Shown: piece after piece, positions 37,534 to 46,313 of the stretch | Layout of the letters: every line of letters begins with the position of its first letter | How positions within the stretch are numbered: position 1 is the first letter of the stretch | Translations under genes and position numbers: made by a program | Assembly (NCBI RefSeq): GCF_022865125.1 | Contig: NZ_CP094828.1 | Location: forward strand, 4,829,219-4,893,218 | Source: Acuticoccus sp. I52.16.1 | GTDB lineage: Bacteria; Pseudomonadota; Alphaproteobacteria; Rhizobiales; Amorphaceae | Direction: 5' to 3' | Length of the DNA stretch: 64,000 nucleotides | The notes under the pieces: model-generated | What the model saw: the letters and a program-made list of their open reading frames with translations, nothing else | Told to the model about the DNA's origin: nothing | Databases searched by the model: none

Positions 37534-38334
37534 ATGCGCTTCATAAAAACCAACGGCGCGACGCTTCACGTGGACCACCGGCCCGCGGAGGCCGGATCGC
37601 CGACGATCGCGTTCTCGAACTCGCTGGGAACGGACATGCGCATCTGGGACGGCGTCGTCGCCGCGCTGCCGGCCGCATGGGGCATCCTGCGGTACGACAC
37701 GCGCGGGCAAGGGCTGTCCACGCTCTCGCCCTCCGGCGACGTCGCGACCAACGCGGACGACCTCGCCGGCCTGTGCGACGCCTTGAAGCTCGACAAGGTC
37801 GTGCCGTGCGGTCTGTCCATCGGCGGGCTCATCGTCCTGAAGTTCGCGCTCGACCATCCGGACCGGGTGGCGGGGCTGATCCTCACCTGCTCCGGCGCGC
37901 GCATCGGCGCCCGGCACGATTGGGAGGCCCGCATCGCCACCGTGCGCTCGCAGGGGCTCGCGGTGCTGGGCGAGGCGACGATGGAGCGTTGGTTCTCGCC
38001 CGCCTTCCGCGCCGGCGCCGCCGACGTGATCGACGGGATGCGCGCGATGCTGGAGCGCCAGCCCGTCGCCGGCTATGCGTCGCTCTGCGCGCTCCTACGC
38101 GACACCGACCTCACGGCCGAGACCGGCCGCATCGCGGTGCCGACGCTGGGGATCGCCGGCAGCCTCGACCAGGCGACCCCGCCCGATCTGCTGAAGGAAA
38201 CCGTCGCGGGCATCGCCGACGGCACATACGTCGAGCTCGAGGGGCTGGCACACATCCCGTGCGTCGAGGATCCGGACCGGCTCGCCGGGGCGATCGCGCG
38301 CTTCATCGCCGAGAAGGGGATCGCCGGTGCCTGA
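37534..38334 (+). CDS. pcaD: 3-oxoadipate enol-lactonase
   Basis: A 266-residue alpha/beta hydrolase that opens beta-ketoadipate enol-lactone to beta-ketoadipate, the last step encoded in this operon. The nucleophile is Ser95 in CGLSIGG, RYDTRGQG near 53-60 is the usual family block, and the catalytic His is in EGLAHIPCVEDP near the C-terminus. ATG 37534 follows GGGAGGA. It overlaps pcaC by 8 bp. Confidence 0.95.
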   Translation: MRFIKTNGATLHVDHRPAEAGSPTIAFSNSLGTDMRIWDGVVAALPAAWGILRYDTRGQGLSTLSPSGDVATNADDLAGLCDALKLDKVVPCGLSIGGLIVLKFALDHPDRVAGLILTCSGARIGARHDWEARIATVRSQGLAVLGEATMERWFSPAFRAGAADVIDGMRAMLERQPVAGYASLCALLRDTDLTAETGRIAVPTLGIAGSLDQATPPDLLKETVAGIADGTYVELEGLAHIPCVEDPDRLAGAIARFIAEKGIAGA

Positions 38335-38707
38335 CGACATCTACGAGACCGGCCTCGCCACCCGCCGCAAGGTGCTGGGGGAGGCGCACGTCGATCGTGC
38401 CTCCGCCGGCATCACCGCCTTCGACGAGACCTTCCAGCGGATGATCACCGAGGCGGCTTGGGGCCGCACGTGGTCCTCCGGGGGCCTGCCGATGCGCGAG
38501 CGCTCGATGATCACGCTGGCGCTGCTCGCCGCGCTCGGCCACTGGGACGAGTTCCAGATGCACCTGCGCGCCACCCGCAACACCGGCGCCAGCGAAAAGG
38601 ACATCGCCGAGGTGCTGATGCATGTCGCCATCTATGCCGGCGTGCCGGCCGCCAATCACGCGATCAAGCTCGCCAAGGCGACGCTGAACGCGGACACCGA
38701 AGCCTGA
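38327..38707 (+). CDS. pcaC: 4-carboxymuconolactone decarboxylase
   Basis: A 126-residue AhpD-like helical protein that decarboxylates gamma-carboxymuconolactone to the enol-lactone used by Pca[14 protein letters not shown] near 13-25, [15 protein letters not shown], then [18 protein letters not shown] are typical. It starts on GTG 38327 inside the end of pcaD and is a stand-alone PcaC, not fused to PcaD as in some actinobacteria. Confidence 0.95.
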   Translation: MPDDIYETGLATRRKVLGEAHVDRASAGITAFDETFQRMITEAAWGRTWSSGGLPMRERSMITLALLAALGHWDEFQMHLRATRNTGASEKDIAEVLMHVAIYAGVPAANHAIKLAKATLNADTEA

Positions 38708-38712
38708 CCGTC

Positions 38713-39450
38713 ATGCGAAATTATACCGAAGCCAAGCCCTTCGTCCCCCGCGATCTCGACGCGCATCCGCCGTCCTACGCGCCCGGATACAAGACGAGCG
38801 TGCTGCGTTCGCCGCGGCTGGCGCTGGTCTCGTTCACCAACTCGCTGACCGAGGCGACCGGGCCGGTCTTCGGCCACGCCACGCTCGGCCCCGACGACCA
38901 TGACCTCGCGGTCAACTACGCCGCGCCCGGCGAAAGCGCGATCGGCGAGCGCATCATCGTGCACGGCCGGGTCGTCGACGGGGACGGCAAGGCGGTGCCG
39001 GGGGCGCTGCTGGAAGTGTGGCAGGCCAACGCCGGCGGGCGCTACCGCCACATCCGCGACGGCTACCTCGCCCCGCTCGATCCCAACTTCGGCGGGTGCG
39101 GGCGCGTCATCACCGACGAGAACGGCTACTACTGGTACCGCACCGTGCGGCCGGGCGCCTATCCGTGGCCCAACCGCGCCAACGACTGGCGTCCCGCGCA
39201 CATCCACTTCTCGGTGTTCGGCTCTGGGTTCGCGCAGCGGCTCATCTCGCAGCTCTATTTCGAGGGCGACCCGATGATCGCGCAGTGCCCCATCGTCGGC
39301 ACACTGCCCGACCCGGAGGCGGCCGACCTGTTGACCGCGACGCTCGACATGGACAACACCGTCCCGTTCGACGCGCGCGCCTACCGGTTCGACATCGTCC
39401 TGCGCGGTCGCCGCTCCACACCGTTCGAAAACAAGCTGGAGGGGAATTGA
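38713..39450 (+). CDS. pcaH: Protocatechuate 3,4-dioxygenase, beta subunit
   Basis: A 245-residue intradiol dioxygenase subunit carrying the catalytic ferric iron. Expected ligands Tyr111, Tyr150, His163 and His165 have exactly the 39-13-2 spacing of the Pseudomonas enzyme (Tyr408, Tyr447, His460, His462), in [19 protein letters not shown] and RPAHIHF. It cleaves protocatechuate between its hydroxyls to beta-carboxy-cis,cis-muconate together with PcaG. The stop overlaps the pcaG start. Confidence 0.97.
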   Translation: MRNYTEAKPFVPRDLDAHPPSYAPGYKTSVLRSPRLALVSFTNSLTEATGPVFGHATLGPDDHDLAVNYAAPGESAIGERIIVHGRVVDGDGKAVPGALLEVWQANAGGRYRHIRDGYLAPLDPNFGGCGRVITDENGYYWYRTVRPGAYPWPNRANDWRPAHIHFSVFGSGFAQRLISQLYFEGDPMIAQCPIVGTLPDPEAADLLTATLDMDNTVPFDARAYRFDIVLRGRRSTPFENKLEGN

Positions 39451-40055
39451 TGGCGAGGCTGCGCGAGACCCCGTCGCAGACGGCCGGCCCCTACGTCCAC
39501 ATCGGCGCGGTGCCGACCTTCGCGGGCCTCGACGGCGTCTATCCGCAGGATCTGGGATCCGGCCCGCTCTATGAAGACGGCGCCAAAGGCGAGCGGATCA
39601 CCATCCGCGGCCGCGTCATCGACGGGACGGGCACGCCGCTGCTCGACGGCATCGTCGAGATCTGGCAGGCCGACGCGGACGGGCTCTACAACTCGCCGAT
39701 GGAGCCGCGCGGGCCGGCCGACCCGAAGTTCAAGGGCTGGGGCCGCGCCGCGACCATGGGGACCGACGGGGTCTTCACGTTCGAGACGATCAAGCCCGGA
39801 CGCGTGCCGTGGCCGGACGGGCGCGTCCAGGCCCCCCACGTCGCGCTGTGGATCGTCGCGCGCGGCATCAACATCGGCCTGCACACCCGCATGTATTTTC
39901 CCGACGAGGCGGAGGCGAACGCCAACGACCCGGTGCTCGGCCGGATCGAGCAGAAGGTGCGCCGCGACACCCTGGTCGCCGAACGGCGCGACGGGGTCTA
40001 TGTGTTCGACATCCACCTGCAAGGGGAAGCCGAAACCGTGTTCCTGGATATCTGA
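39450..40055 (+). CDS. pcaG: Protocatechuate 3,4-dioxygenase, alpha subunit
   Basis: A 201-residue partner of PcaH with the same beta-sandwich fold but without the iron ligands. The start LRETPSQTAGPYVHIG and the block VIDGTGTPLLDGIVEIWQAD near 55-74 are typical of alpha subunits. The ATG is the second base step of the pcaH TGA (TGATG arrangement), and its own TGA overlaps the pcaB ATG, so subunit synthesis is coupled. Confidence 0.97.
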   Translation: MARLRETPSQTAGPYVHIGAVPTFAGLDGVYPQDLGSGPLYEDGAKGERITIRGRVIDGTGTPLLDGIVEIWQADADGLYNSPMEPRGPADPKFKGWGRAATMGTDGVFTFETIKPGRVPWPDGRVQAPHVALWIVARGINIGLHTRMYFPDEAEANANDPVLGRIEQKVRRDTLVAERRDGVYVFDIHLQGEAETVFLDI

Positions 40056-41140
40056 TGTCGATCAGCGTCTTCCAAGACCCGCTGCTGAAGGGCCTCTTCG
40101 GCGACCCGGAGGTGGCGGCCGCGTTCGATGCCGAGGCGACGCTGGCGCGCTACAACCTCGTCGAGATGGCGCTGGCCCGCGGGGCCGAATCGGTCGGGCT
40201 GGTGCCGAAGGGGGCGGCCGACGCGATCTGCGCCATGCTGGAGCGCTTCCGGCCCGACATGGCCGACCTCGCCGCGGGGACGGTCAAGGACGGGATCCCG
40301 CTGCCGCGCTATGTCGCCCAGATCAAGGCCGCCGCCGGCGAGAACGCGCGCTATGTCCACCTCGGCTCCACCAGCCAGGACATCATGGACACCGCGCTGG
40401 CGCTGACCCTCGTCGAGGTGAACAACCTCTTCGACGCGCGGCTGATCGATATCCTCTCCAAGCTGCAGGCGCTGGCGCGGGCGCACGGCTCGCGCTCGAT
40501 GATGGGGCGCACGCGCATGCAGGCGGCCCTGTCGATCACCGTGGCGGACCGGCTGCGCGAGTGGTCGCTGCCGCTGGAGCGCCAACGCGAGCGGCTGGTC
40601 CGCCTGCGGCCACGCCTCGAGATCGTGCAGTTCGGCGGCCCGGTCGGCACGCGGCGCGGCTGGAACGGGCACGGCGACGCGATCGCGACGCACATGGCCG
40701 GCACGCTCGGTCTCGCGGACCCCGGCGCGGCCTGGCACACCGCGCGCGACGGCCTCGGCGCCTACGTCGGCTGGCTGACGCAGATTTCGGCGGCGCTCGG
40801 CAAGATCGGCGAGGACGTCTTCCTCATGGCGCAGCAGGGGATCGGCGAGATCCGCCTCGCCGGCGGCGGCGCCTCCTCGGCGATGGCGCACAAGAAGAAC
40901 CCGATCGACGGCGAGCTTCTCGTCACGCTCGCCCGGTTCAATGCCGCGCAGCTCGGCGGCTTCGCGCAGTCGCTGATGCACGAGCAGGAGCGTTCGGGCG
41001 TCTCCTGGGCGCTGGAGTGGATGATTTTGCCGCAGATGTGCGCCGCGACGGGGGCGTCGCTGCTCACCGGATCGCGGCTCCTCTCGGCGATCGAGCAGAT
41101 GGGTGCGCCGGAGGGCACCGTGCTCGACGGGGCGACCTGA
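40055..41140 (+). CDS. pcaB: 3-carboxy-cis,cis-muconate cycloisomerase
   Basis: A 361-residue member of the fumarase/aspartase superfamily that lactonises beta-carboxymuconate to gamma-carboxymuconolactone. The superfamily signature GGGASSAMAHKKNP is near 268-281 and the STSQDIMDTA catalytic block near 106-115. It is shorter than the roughly 450-residue Pseudomonas enzyme, as is normal for rhizobial PcaB, because the C-terminal domain is reduced. It ends the pcaDCHGB set, which together converts protocatechuate to beta-ketoadipate; pcaIJ and pcaF are not in the window. Confidence 0.95.
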   Translation: MSISVFQDPLLKGLFGDPEVAAAFDAEATLARYNLVEMALARGAESVGLVPKGAADAICAMLERFRPDMADLAAGTVKDGIPLPRYVAQIKAAAGENARYVHLGSTSQDIMDTALALTLVEVNNLFDARLIDILSKLQALARAHGSRSMMGRTRMQAALSITVADRLREWSLPLERQRERLVRLRPRLEIVQFGGPVGTRRGWNGHGDAIATHMAGTLGLADPGAAWHTARDGLGAYVGWLTQISAALGKIGEDVFLMAQQGIGEIRLAGGGASSAMAHKKNPIDGELLVTLARFNAAQLGGFAQSLMHEQERSGVSWALEWMILPQMCAATGASLLTGSRLLSAIEQMGAPEGTVLDGAT

Positions 41141-41177
41141 ACGACAAGACCCATAACAACGAAACGGGAGGACGATT

Positions 41178-42209
41178 ATGAAGACCACACTCATCGCGGC
41201 CGCCGCCGCTCTCGTCGGCGTGGCGCTCGCGACGCCCGCCTCGGCGCAGGAGGTGACGCTCACGCTTCACCATCTCCTCGGCCCCAAGGCACCGGCCCAC
41301 TCGCAGATGCTGGTTCCCTGGGCCGAACGGATCGAGAAGGCCTCCGACGGGCGCATCAAGATCGAGATCTATCCGGCGATGTCGCTCGGCGGCACGCCGC
41401 CCCAGCTGATCCGCCAGGTGCGCGACGGCGTCGTCGACATCATCTGGACCGTGAACGGCTACACGCCGGGCCTCTTCCCGCGCTCGGAGGTGTTCGAGCT
41501 GCCGACGGTCTTCACCAACGACGTGAAGGCCACCAACCTCGCCATGCGTGACCTCTTCGAGGAGGACCTGTCGCAGGACTACGAGGGCATGCACGTCCTG
41601 TGGAACCACGTCCACGCCGGGCAGGCGCTGCAGATGCGCGACAAGCTGGCCCGCTCGCCGGCCGACACCGCCGGGCTGAAGCTGCGCGTGCCGGGGCCGA
41701 CGGGGACCACCGTCGTCGAGGCGTTGGGCGCGACGCCGGTCAACATGCCGGTGCCCGACCTGCCGCAGTCGCTGTCCACCGGCGCGGTCGACGGGGCGCT
41801 GATCCCCTGGGAGATCATCCTGCCGCTGCAACTCCAAGAGGTGACGCAGTACGACATCGAAGGGCCGGACATGGAGCGCTTCGGCACCACCGTGTTCCAG
41901 GTCTCGATGAACCAGGACCGCTGGGATTCGCTCCCCGACGATCTGAAGCAGGTCTTCATCGACAACACCGGGCCGGACTGGCTCGCCGAAGTCGCCGACG
42001 TGTGGGTCAACGCCGACAAGAAGGCGATCGGCGTCGCGGTCGAATCGGGCAACGAGCACGTGGTGCTGACGCGCGAGGAGATGGACGCCTTCAATGAGGC
42101 GATGAAGCCGGTGGTCGACCAGTGGATCGCCGCGCATCCCGACTTCGACGCCGCGGGCCTCGTCGAGAAGGCGCGCGAGGCGATCGCGGCGCACGCGTCC
42201 GGGTCGTAG
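41178..42209 (+). CDS. TRAP transporter substrate-binding protein (DctP family)
   Basis: A 343-residue periplasmic protein with a Sec signal peptide (1-23, ending ASAQE) and the DctP fold: MLVPWAERIEKASDGRIKIE near 44-63 and the selectivity Arg in GLKLRVPG near 172. It begins 37 bp after pcaB, behind GGGAGGAC, so it is probably co-regulated by PcaQ and may bind protocatechuate or a related aromatic or dicarboxylic acid. Confidence 0.93.
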   Translation: MKTTLIAAAAALVGVALATPASAQEVTLTLHHLLGPKAPAHSQMLVPWAERIEKASDGRIKIEIYPAMSLGGTPPQLIRQVRDGVVDIIWTVNGYTPGLFPRSEVFELPTVFTNDVKATNLAMRDLFEEDLSQDYEGMHVLWNHVHAGQALQMRDKLARSPADTAGLKLRVPGPTGTTVVEALGATPVNMPVPDLPQSLSTGAVDGALIPWEIILPLQLQEVTQYDIEGPDMERFGTTVFQVSMNQDRWDSLPDDLKQVFIDNTGPDWLAEVADVWVNADKKAIGVAVESGNEHVVLTREEMDAFNEAMKPVVDQWIAAHPDFDAAGLVEKAREAIAAHASGS

Positions 42210-42216
42210 GCGCCCC

Positions 42217-42804
42217 TTGCGCACCACCTTCCATGGGTCGGGCGAGCCTCGCCCGACCGGCGGGGCCGGGCGCCTGGCGCGCGTGGCCGCCTCGGCGATC
42301 CGCCTGTGGGCGATCCTGGGCGGCCTCGGCGCCACCGCGCTCGCCCTCATGACGGCCGCGAGCGCGGTCTCGAACCTCGTGTTCGCGGCACCCTTCGCGG
42401 CCGATCACGAACTCATCAAGCACGTCATCGCCGTCGTCATCTTCATGTTCCTGCCCTACTGCCAGCTCGCCGGCGCCAACGTCACGGTCGACATCTTCAC
42501 CGAGGGGATGGGCGCGCGGACCAAGGCGCTGATGGCCGCGTTCGCCGCGCTGATCGCCATCGCCTTCGCGGCGGTGCTGTCGCGCCAGATGTATCTGGGC
42601 CTTCTCGACTACCGCCAATATGTCGAGATCACGCCGGTGCTGAAGCTGCCGCTCTGGACGGCCTTTCCGCCGATCCTCGTCTCGCTGGCGCTGCTTGTCG
42701 TCGCCGCGGTGCTGACGCTGGTGGACGCGCTCCGCGCCATGCGCGGCCTGCCGACCTGGTTCGGCGAGGCGGGCGAGGCCGCGGCCGCGGAGGACGGCGT
42801 CTGA
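42217..42804 (+). CDS. TRAP transporter small permease (DctQ family)
   Basis: A 195-residue protein with four predicted helices and the DctQ-type FLPYCQLAGANVTVDIFTEG segment near 87-106. The TTG at 42217 has only a poor ribosome site; GTG 42283 would still keep all helices, so the start is uncertain. The stop overlaps the DctM start (TGATG). Confidence 0.9.
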   Translation: MRTTFHGSGEPRPTGGAGRLARVAASAIRLWAILGGLGATALALMTAASAVSNLVFAAPFAADHELIKHVIAVVIFMFLPYCQLAGANVTVDIFTEGMGARTKALMAAFAALIAIAFAAVLSRQMYLGLLDYRQYVEITPVLKLPLWTAFPPILVSLALLVVAAVLTLVDALRAMRGLPTWFGEAGEAAAAEDGV

Positions 42805-44141
42805 TGGACAATCTCGTCCTCGGGTTCGGCGGCCTCGGCGCGCTGTTCCTGCTCATCGCGATCCGCGTTCCGATCGCCTACTCGATGATCCTCGTCGGCC
42901 TGGTGGGAACGGTGCTCGCCATGCCGCGGGCCGAGATCGGGCTGCGGATCGTCCTCAACCAGCTCAAGGACCTGGGCTACGCGCAGTTCTCCAACTACGA
43001 CCTGTCGGTGCTGCCGATGTTCATCCTCATGGGTGGGCTCGCCTCGCGCACCGGGCTGTCGCGCGATCTCTTCCGCGCCGCCAACGCGTGGCTGGGGCGT
43101 ATGCGCGGGGGCGTGGCGATGGCCGCGCTGGTCGGCTGCGCGGGGTTCGGCGCGCTGTGCGGCTCGTCGACGGCGACAGCCTCCACCATGGGCCAGGTCG
43201 CGCTGCCGGAGCTGAAGCGCTACAAGTTCTCCAACGCGCTGGCGACCGGGACCGTCGCCGCCGGCGGCACGCTGGGGATCCTCATCCCGCCGTCGGTGGT
43301 GCTGATCGTCTACGCCATCATCGTCGAGGCCAACATCGTGACGATGTTCGCCGCGGCGCTCATTCCGGGCCTCCTGGCGCTCGTCCTCTTCATGGTGACG
43401 GTGGCGATCTACGTGCGCGTCTTCCCCGGCTCGGGGCCGGAGGGGGAGAAGGTCCCGCGGCACGAGCTGGTGGCTGCGACGCTCGGCGTGATCCCGGTGG
43501 TGGTGATCTTCGGCATCGTCATAGGCGGCATCTATGCCGGCATCTACAACCCGACGCCCGCGGCCGCGATCGGCGTCGTCCTGGTGGCGCTCTACGGCAT
43601 CGTCCACGCCGGCCTCTCCTGGCGCGCCTTCGTCGACGCGCTGCTGGAAACCGCGCGCACCACCGGGATGATCTACCTCATCCTCTTCGGCGCCGAGCTC
43701 TTGAAGATCTTCATGGCCCGGGCCGGGGTGCCGCAGGCGGCGGCCGACTACCTGATGAATTCGGGGATGGGGCCGTACGAGATCCTCACCCTCGTCATCG
43801 TCGCCTTCCTGATCTTCGGCTGCCTGATGGACTCGCTGTCGATGGTCATTCTGGCGATCCCGTTCTTCTGGCCGGTGATCGCCGGGCTCGACTTCGGCCT
43901 CACGCCCTACGACACCAAGATATGGTTCGGCATCGTCATCCTGATCGTGGTCGAGCTGGGGCTGATCACGCCGCCGGTCGGCCTCAACGTCTTCATCATC
44001 AACCAGATCGCGAAGGATGTGCCGATGCGCCAGACCTTCGCGGGCGTCATGCCCTTCTTCGCCACGGAGATCGTGCGGGTGGTGCTTCTGGTCGCGTTTC
44101 CGGCGATCACGCTGCTCCTGCCGCGTCTCCTATCGAACTAG
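42804..44141 (+). CDS. TRAP transporter large permease (DctM family)
   Basis: A 445-residue polytopic membrane protein, the Na+- or H+-coupled translocation subunit of the TRAP system. DctM landmarks include IRVPIAYSMILVG near 20-32, GALCGSSTATASTMGQVALPE near 115-135, GGTLGILIPPSV near 153-164, and PPVGLNVFIIN near 391-401. It completes the DctPQM set next to the pca operon. Confidence 0.95.
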   Translation: MDNLVLGFGGLGALFLLIAIRVPIAYSMILVGLVGTVLAMPRAEIGLRIVLNQLKDLGYAQFSNYDLSVLPMFILMGGLASRTGLSRDLFRAANAWLGRMRGGVAMAALVGCAGFGALCGSSTATASTMGQVALPELKRYKFSNALATGTVAAGGTLGILIPPSVVLIVYAIIVEANIVTMFAAALIPGLLALVLFMVTVAIYVRVFPGSGPEGEKVPRHELVAATLGVIPVVVIFGIVIGGIYAGIYNPTPAAAIGVVLVALYGIVHAGLSWRAFVDALLETARTTGMIYLILFGAELLKIFMARAGVPQAAADYLMNSGMGPYEILTLVIVAFLIFGCLMDSLSMVILAIPFFWPVIAGLDFGLTPYDTKIWFGIVILIVVELGLITPPVGLNVFIINQIAKDVPMRQTFAGVMPFFATEIVRVVLLVAFPAITLLLPRLLSN

Positions 44142-44154
44142 CAGAGTGGAACCC

Positions 44155-45273
44155 ATGCCCACGCCACCTTATCGCGCCGACCATGTCGGCAGTCTCCTGC
44201 GCCCCAAGCCGGTCCAGGACGCGCGCAAACGTGTCGCCGAGGCCCCGAGCGCGGAGGCCAAGGCCGAGCTGAAGGCGGCCGAGGACGCCGCCATCGTCGA
44301 CCTCGTCAAGATGCAGGAAGACGTCGGCCTGCTGGCCGTGACCGACGGCGAGTGCCGCCGCTCGTTCTGGCACTTCGACTTCATGGGCGAGCTGACCGGG
44401 CTCGACATGGTCTCCTCCGACGAGGGGATCCAGTTCGCCGGGGTGCAGACCAAGGCGATCCGCCCGACGATCACCGGCAAGCTCGACTTCCCGGCCGACC
44501 ACCCGCACCTTAAGCATTTCGAGTTCGTCGCCGCCAACACCAAGGTGACGCCGAAGATCTCGATCCCCGGCCCGTCGTGCGTCCACTTCCGCACCAACCC
44601 GAAGGACATCGGCCCGGCCGAGTACCAGGACGTCGACGCCTTCTGTGCCGACATCGCCGCCACCTACAAGAAGGCCGTCGACGCCTTCTACAAGGCCGGC
44701 TGCCGCTACCTCCAGATGGACGACATCTTCTTCGCCTACCTCTGCGATCCGAAGCAGCGCCAGGTCCGTGCCGACATGGGCCAGGACCCGGACATGCTGA
44801 TCGACAAGTATGCCTGGATGATGCACGAGGCGATCAAGGACCGCCCGGCGGACCTCGTCATCGGCATGCACATGTGCCGCGGCAACTTCAAGTCGACCCA
44901 CGTCGCCGAGGGCGGCTACGACCCGGCGGCGGACGCGATCTTCAACAAGACCGGCGTCGACATCTTCTTCATGGAGTACGACACCGAGCGCGCCGGCGGG
45001 CTGGAGCCGCTGCGCCTCTTGCCGAAGGGCAAGCAGCGCGTGATGCCGGGCTTCATCACCACCAAGACCGGTGCGCTGGAAAGCCTCGACGACCTGAAGG
45101 CCAAGTTCGACGAGGCGGGCAAATACGCCGACATCGACCAGCTCGGCATCGCGCCGCAGTGCGGCTTTTCCTCCACCGAGGAGGGCAACAACATCACCCC
45201 CGAGGATCAGCGCCGCAAGCTGGAGCTGGTGGTGCAGACCGCCGAGGCGGTGTGGGGCGGCGTCGACGCCTGA
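44155..45273 (+). CDS. MetE C-terminal-like methyltransferase (cobalamin-independent methionine synthase family)
   Basis: A 372-residue protein covering only the catalytic barrel of cobalamin-independent methionine synthase. The zinc ligands are present: His239 and Cys241 in GMHMCRGN, Glu274 in FFMEYD, and Cys336 in PQCGFSS. The N-terminal folate-binding half of full MetE is missing, as in YxjG/YxjH and other short MetE-like proteins, so the methyl donor is uncertain. It follows the DctM gene by 13 bp on the same strand. A link to methoxylated aromatic compounds is possible but only inferred from context. Confidence 0.85.
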   Translation: MPTPPYRADHVGSLLRPKPVQDARKRVAEAPSAEAKAELKAAEDAAIVDLVKMQEDVGLLAVTDGECRRSFWHFDFMGELTGLDMVSSDEGIQFAGVQTKAIRPTITGKLDFPADHPHLKHFEFVAANTKVTPKISIPGPSCVHFRTNPKDIGPAEYQDVDAFCADIAATYKKAVDAFYKAGCRYLQMDDIFFAYLCDPKQRQVRADMGQDPDMLIDKYAWMMHEAIKDRPADLVIGMHMCRGNFKSTHVAEGGYDPAADAIFNKTGVDIFFMEYDTERAGGLEPLRLLPKGKQRVMPGFITTKTGALESLDDLKAKFDEAGKYADIDQLGIAPQCGFSSTEEGNNITPEDQRRKLELVVQTAEAVWGGVDA

Positions 45274-45299
45274 GGCGCGGCACGGCCATGTGCGCAACT

Positions 45300-45333
45300 G
45301 CCCGGCGGCCTTGACGCGGTACGGCCGCCGGGC
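45300..45333 (+). terminator. Strong hairpin after the pca/TRAP/MetE-like gene block
   Basis: GCCCGGCGGCC (45300-45310) pairs perfectly with GGCCGCCGGGC (45323-45333) around a 12-nt loop, 26 bp after the MetE-like stop. No T-run follows, so it may be a pause or RNA-end protection structure rather than a classical terminator. Confidence 0.45.
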
Positions 45334-45443
45334 GCCCTATGAACGTCGGCGCGCGTCCTCGCGCGCCGGGCTACGGCAATTCCGGCGCGACCCCGCGCGC
45401 CGGGCGGAGGCAACGGCCCGCTGATCGAGAAAGGGCCGGCCCC

Positions 45444-46193
45444 ATGGACTACGATGCGCCGACGCTCGCCTTCGTCGGCCTCGCCTTCTTCGTCTCGGGC
45501 GTCGTCAAGGGCGCCACGGGCCTCGGCTACGCGACCTCGTGCATCCCGATGCTGGCGCTGGTGCTGGGCATCAAGACGGCGCTGCCGCTGGTGCTGGCAC
45601 CGTCGGTGGCGTCGAATTTCACGCTGCTCGTCTCCACCGGGCCGGTCTTGCCCACCATCCGCCGGTTCTGGCCGATGCTGCTGCTGGCGCCGGTCGGGGT
45701 CTTCCTCGGCGCGGCGCTGCTGGGCTCGGTGGACGGGGCGACGGCGGGCGCGGCCCTCGGCGCCGCGCTGATCGCCTGGTGTGCGTTCTCCTTCCGGCGG
45801 ATGGACTGGCGCCTGCCGCCGCAACTGGAGCGTCCGCTCGCCCCCGCGGTCGGTTTCTCAACCGGCCTCGTCAACGGGCTGACGGGAAGCCAGGTGATGC
45901 CGCTGGCGCCGTTCGTGATGGCGCTCGGCCTCGCCCCGGCGATGCTGATCCAGGTGATGAACCTCTCGTTCACGATCTCCAGCGCGGCGATGGCGACGGC
46001 GCTCACGCGCATCGGCCTGATGACGGTGCCCGCCGCGGCCGTCTCGCTGGCGGGGGTGGCGCTGTCGGTCGGCGGGGTGCGGCTCGGCTCGCGCGTGCGC
46101 CGGCGGCTGCCGGAGACGACCTTCCGCCGCGCCATCCTCGTGGTGCTGACGGTCGCGGGCGCGGCGCTCATCGTCAAGGGCCTCTGGTCGTGA
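45444..46193 (+). CDS. TSUP-family (TauE/SafE) transporter
   Basis: A 249-residue membrane protein with seven to eight predicted helices and the TSUP pattern GVVKGATGLGYA near 18-29 and GLVNGLTGSQVMPLAPFV near 140-157. The family exports sulfite, sulfoacetate or other organic anions. ATG 45444 follows GAGAAAGGG. The TGA stop is the first codon of a 15-bp tandem repeat. Confidence 0.9.
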   Translation: MDYDAPTLAFVGLAFFVSGVVKGATGLGYATSCIPMLALVLGIKTALPLVLAPSVASNFTLLVSTGPVLPTIRRFWPMLLLAPVGVFLGAALLGSVDGATAGAALGAALIAWCAFSFRRMDWRLPPQLERPLAPAVGFSTGLVNGLTGSQVMPLAPFVMALGLAPAMLIQVMNLSFTISSAAMATALTRIGLMTVPAAAVSLAGVALSVGGVRLGSRVRRRLPETTFRRAILVVLTVAGAALIVKGLWS

Positions 46194-46265
46194 CGGGTAA
46201 GGGCGTGACGGGTGGAAGCGTAACGGGCGCAGGGATGACGGGTGCGGGCATGACGCGCGCGGGAC
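46191..46265 (+). repeat. 15-bp tandem repeat, five copies, starting at the stop codon
   Basis: TGACGGGTAAGGGCG, TGACGGGTGGAAGCG, TAACGGGCGCAGGGA, TGACGGGTGCGGGCA and TGACGCGCGCGGGAC follow each other without spacer. The first copy begins with the stop codon of the TSUP gene, and each following unit again begins with TGA or TAA in the same frame. Confidence 0.85.
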
Positions 46266-46313
46266 GCTGCACGCGGAACGGCCCAGCTCGGGCCGCGGGG
46301 CACGGCTGAGCTC

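Noticed and set aside
45300-45333. Classical rho-independent terminator
   Set aside because: The stem is excellent but no T-run follows, so it is listed only as a low-confidence structure.
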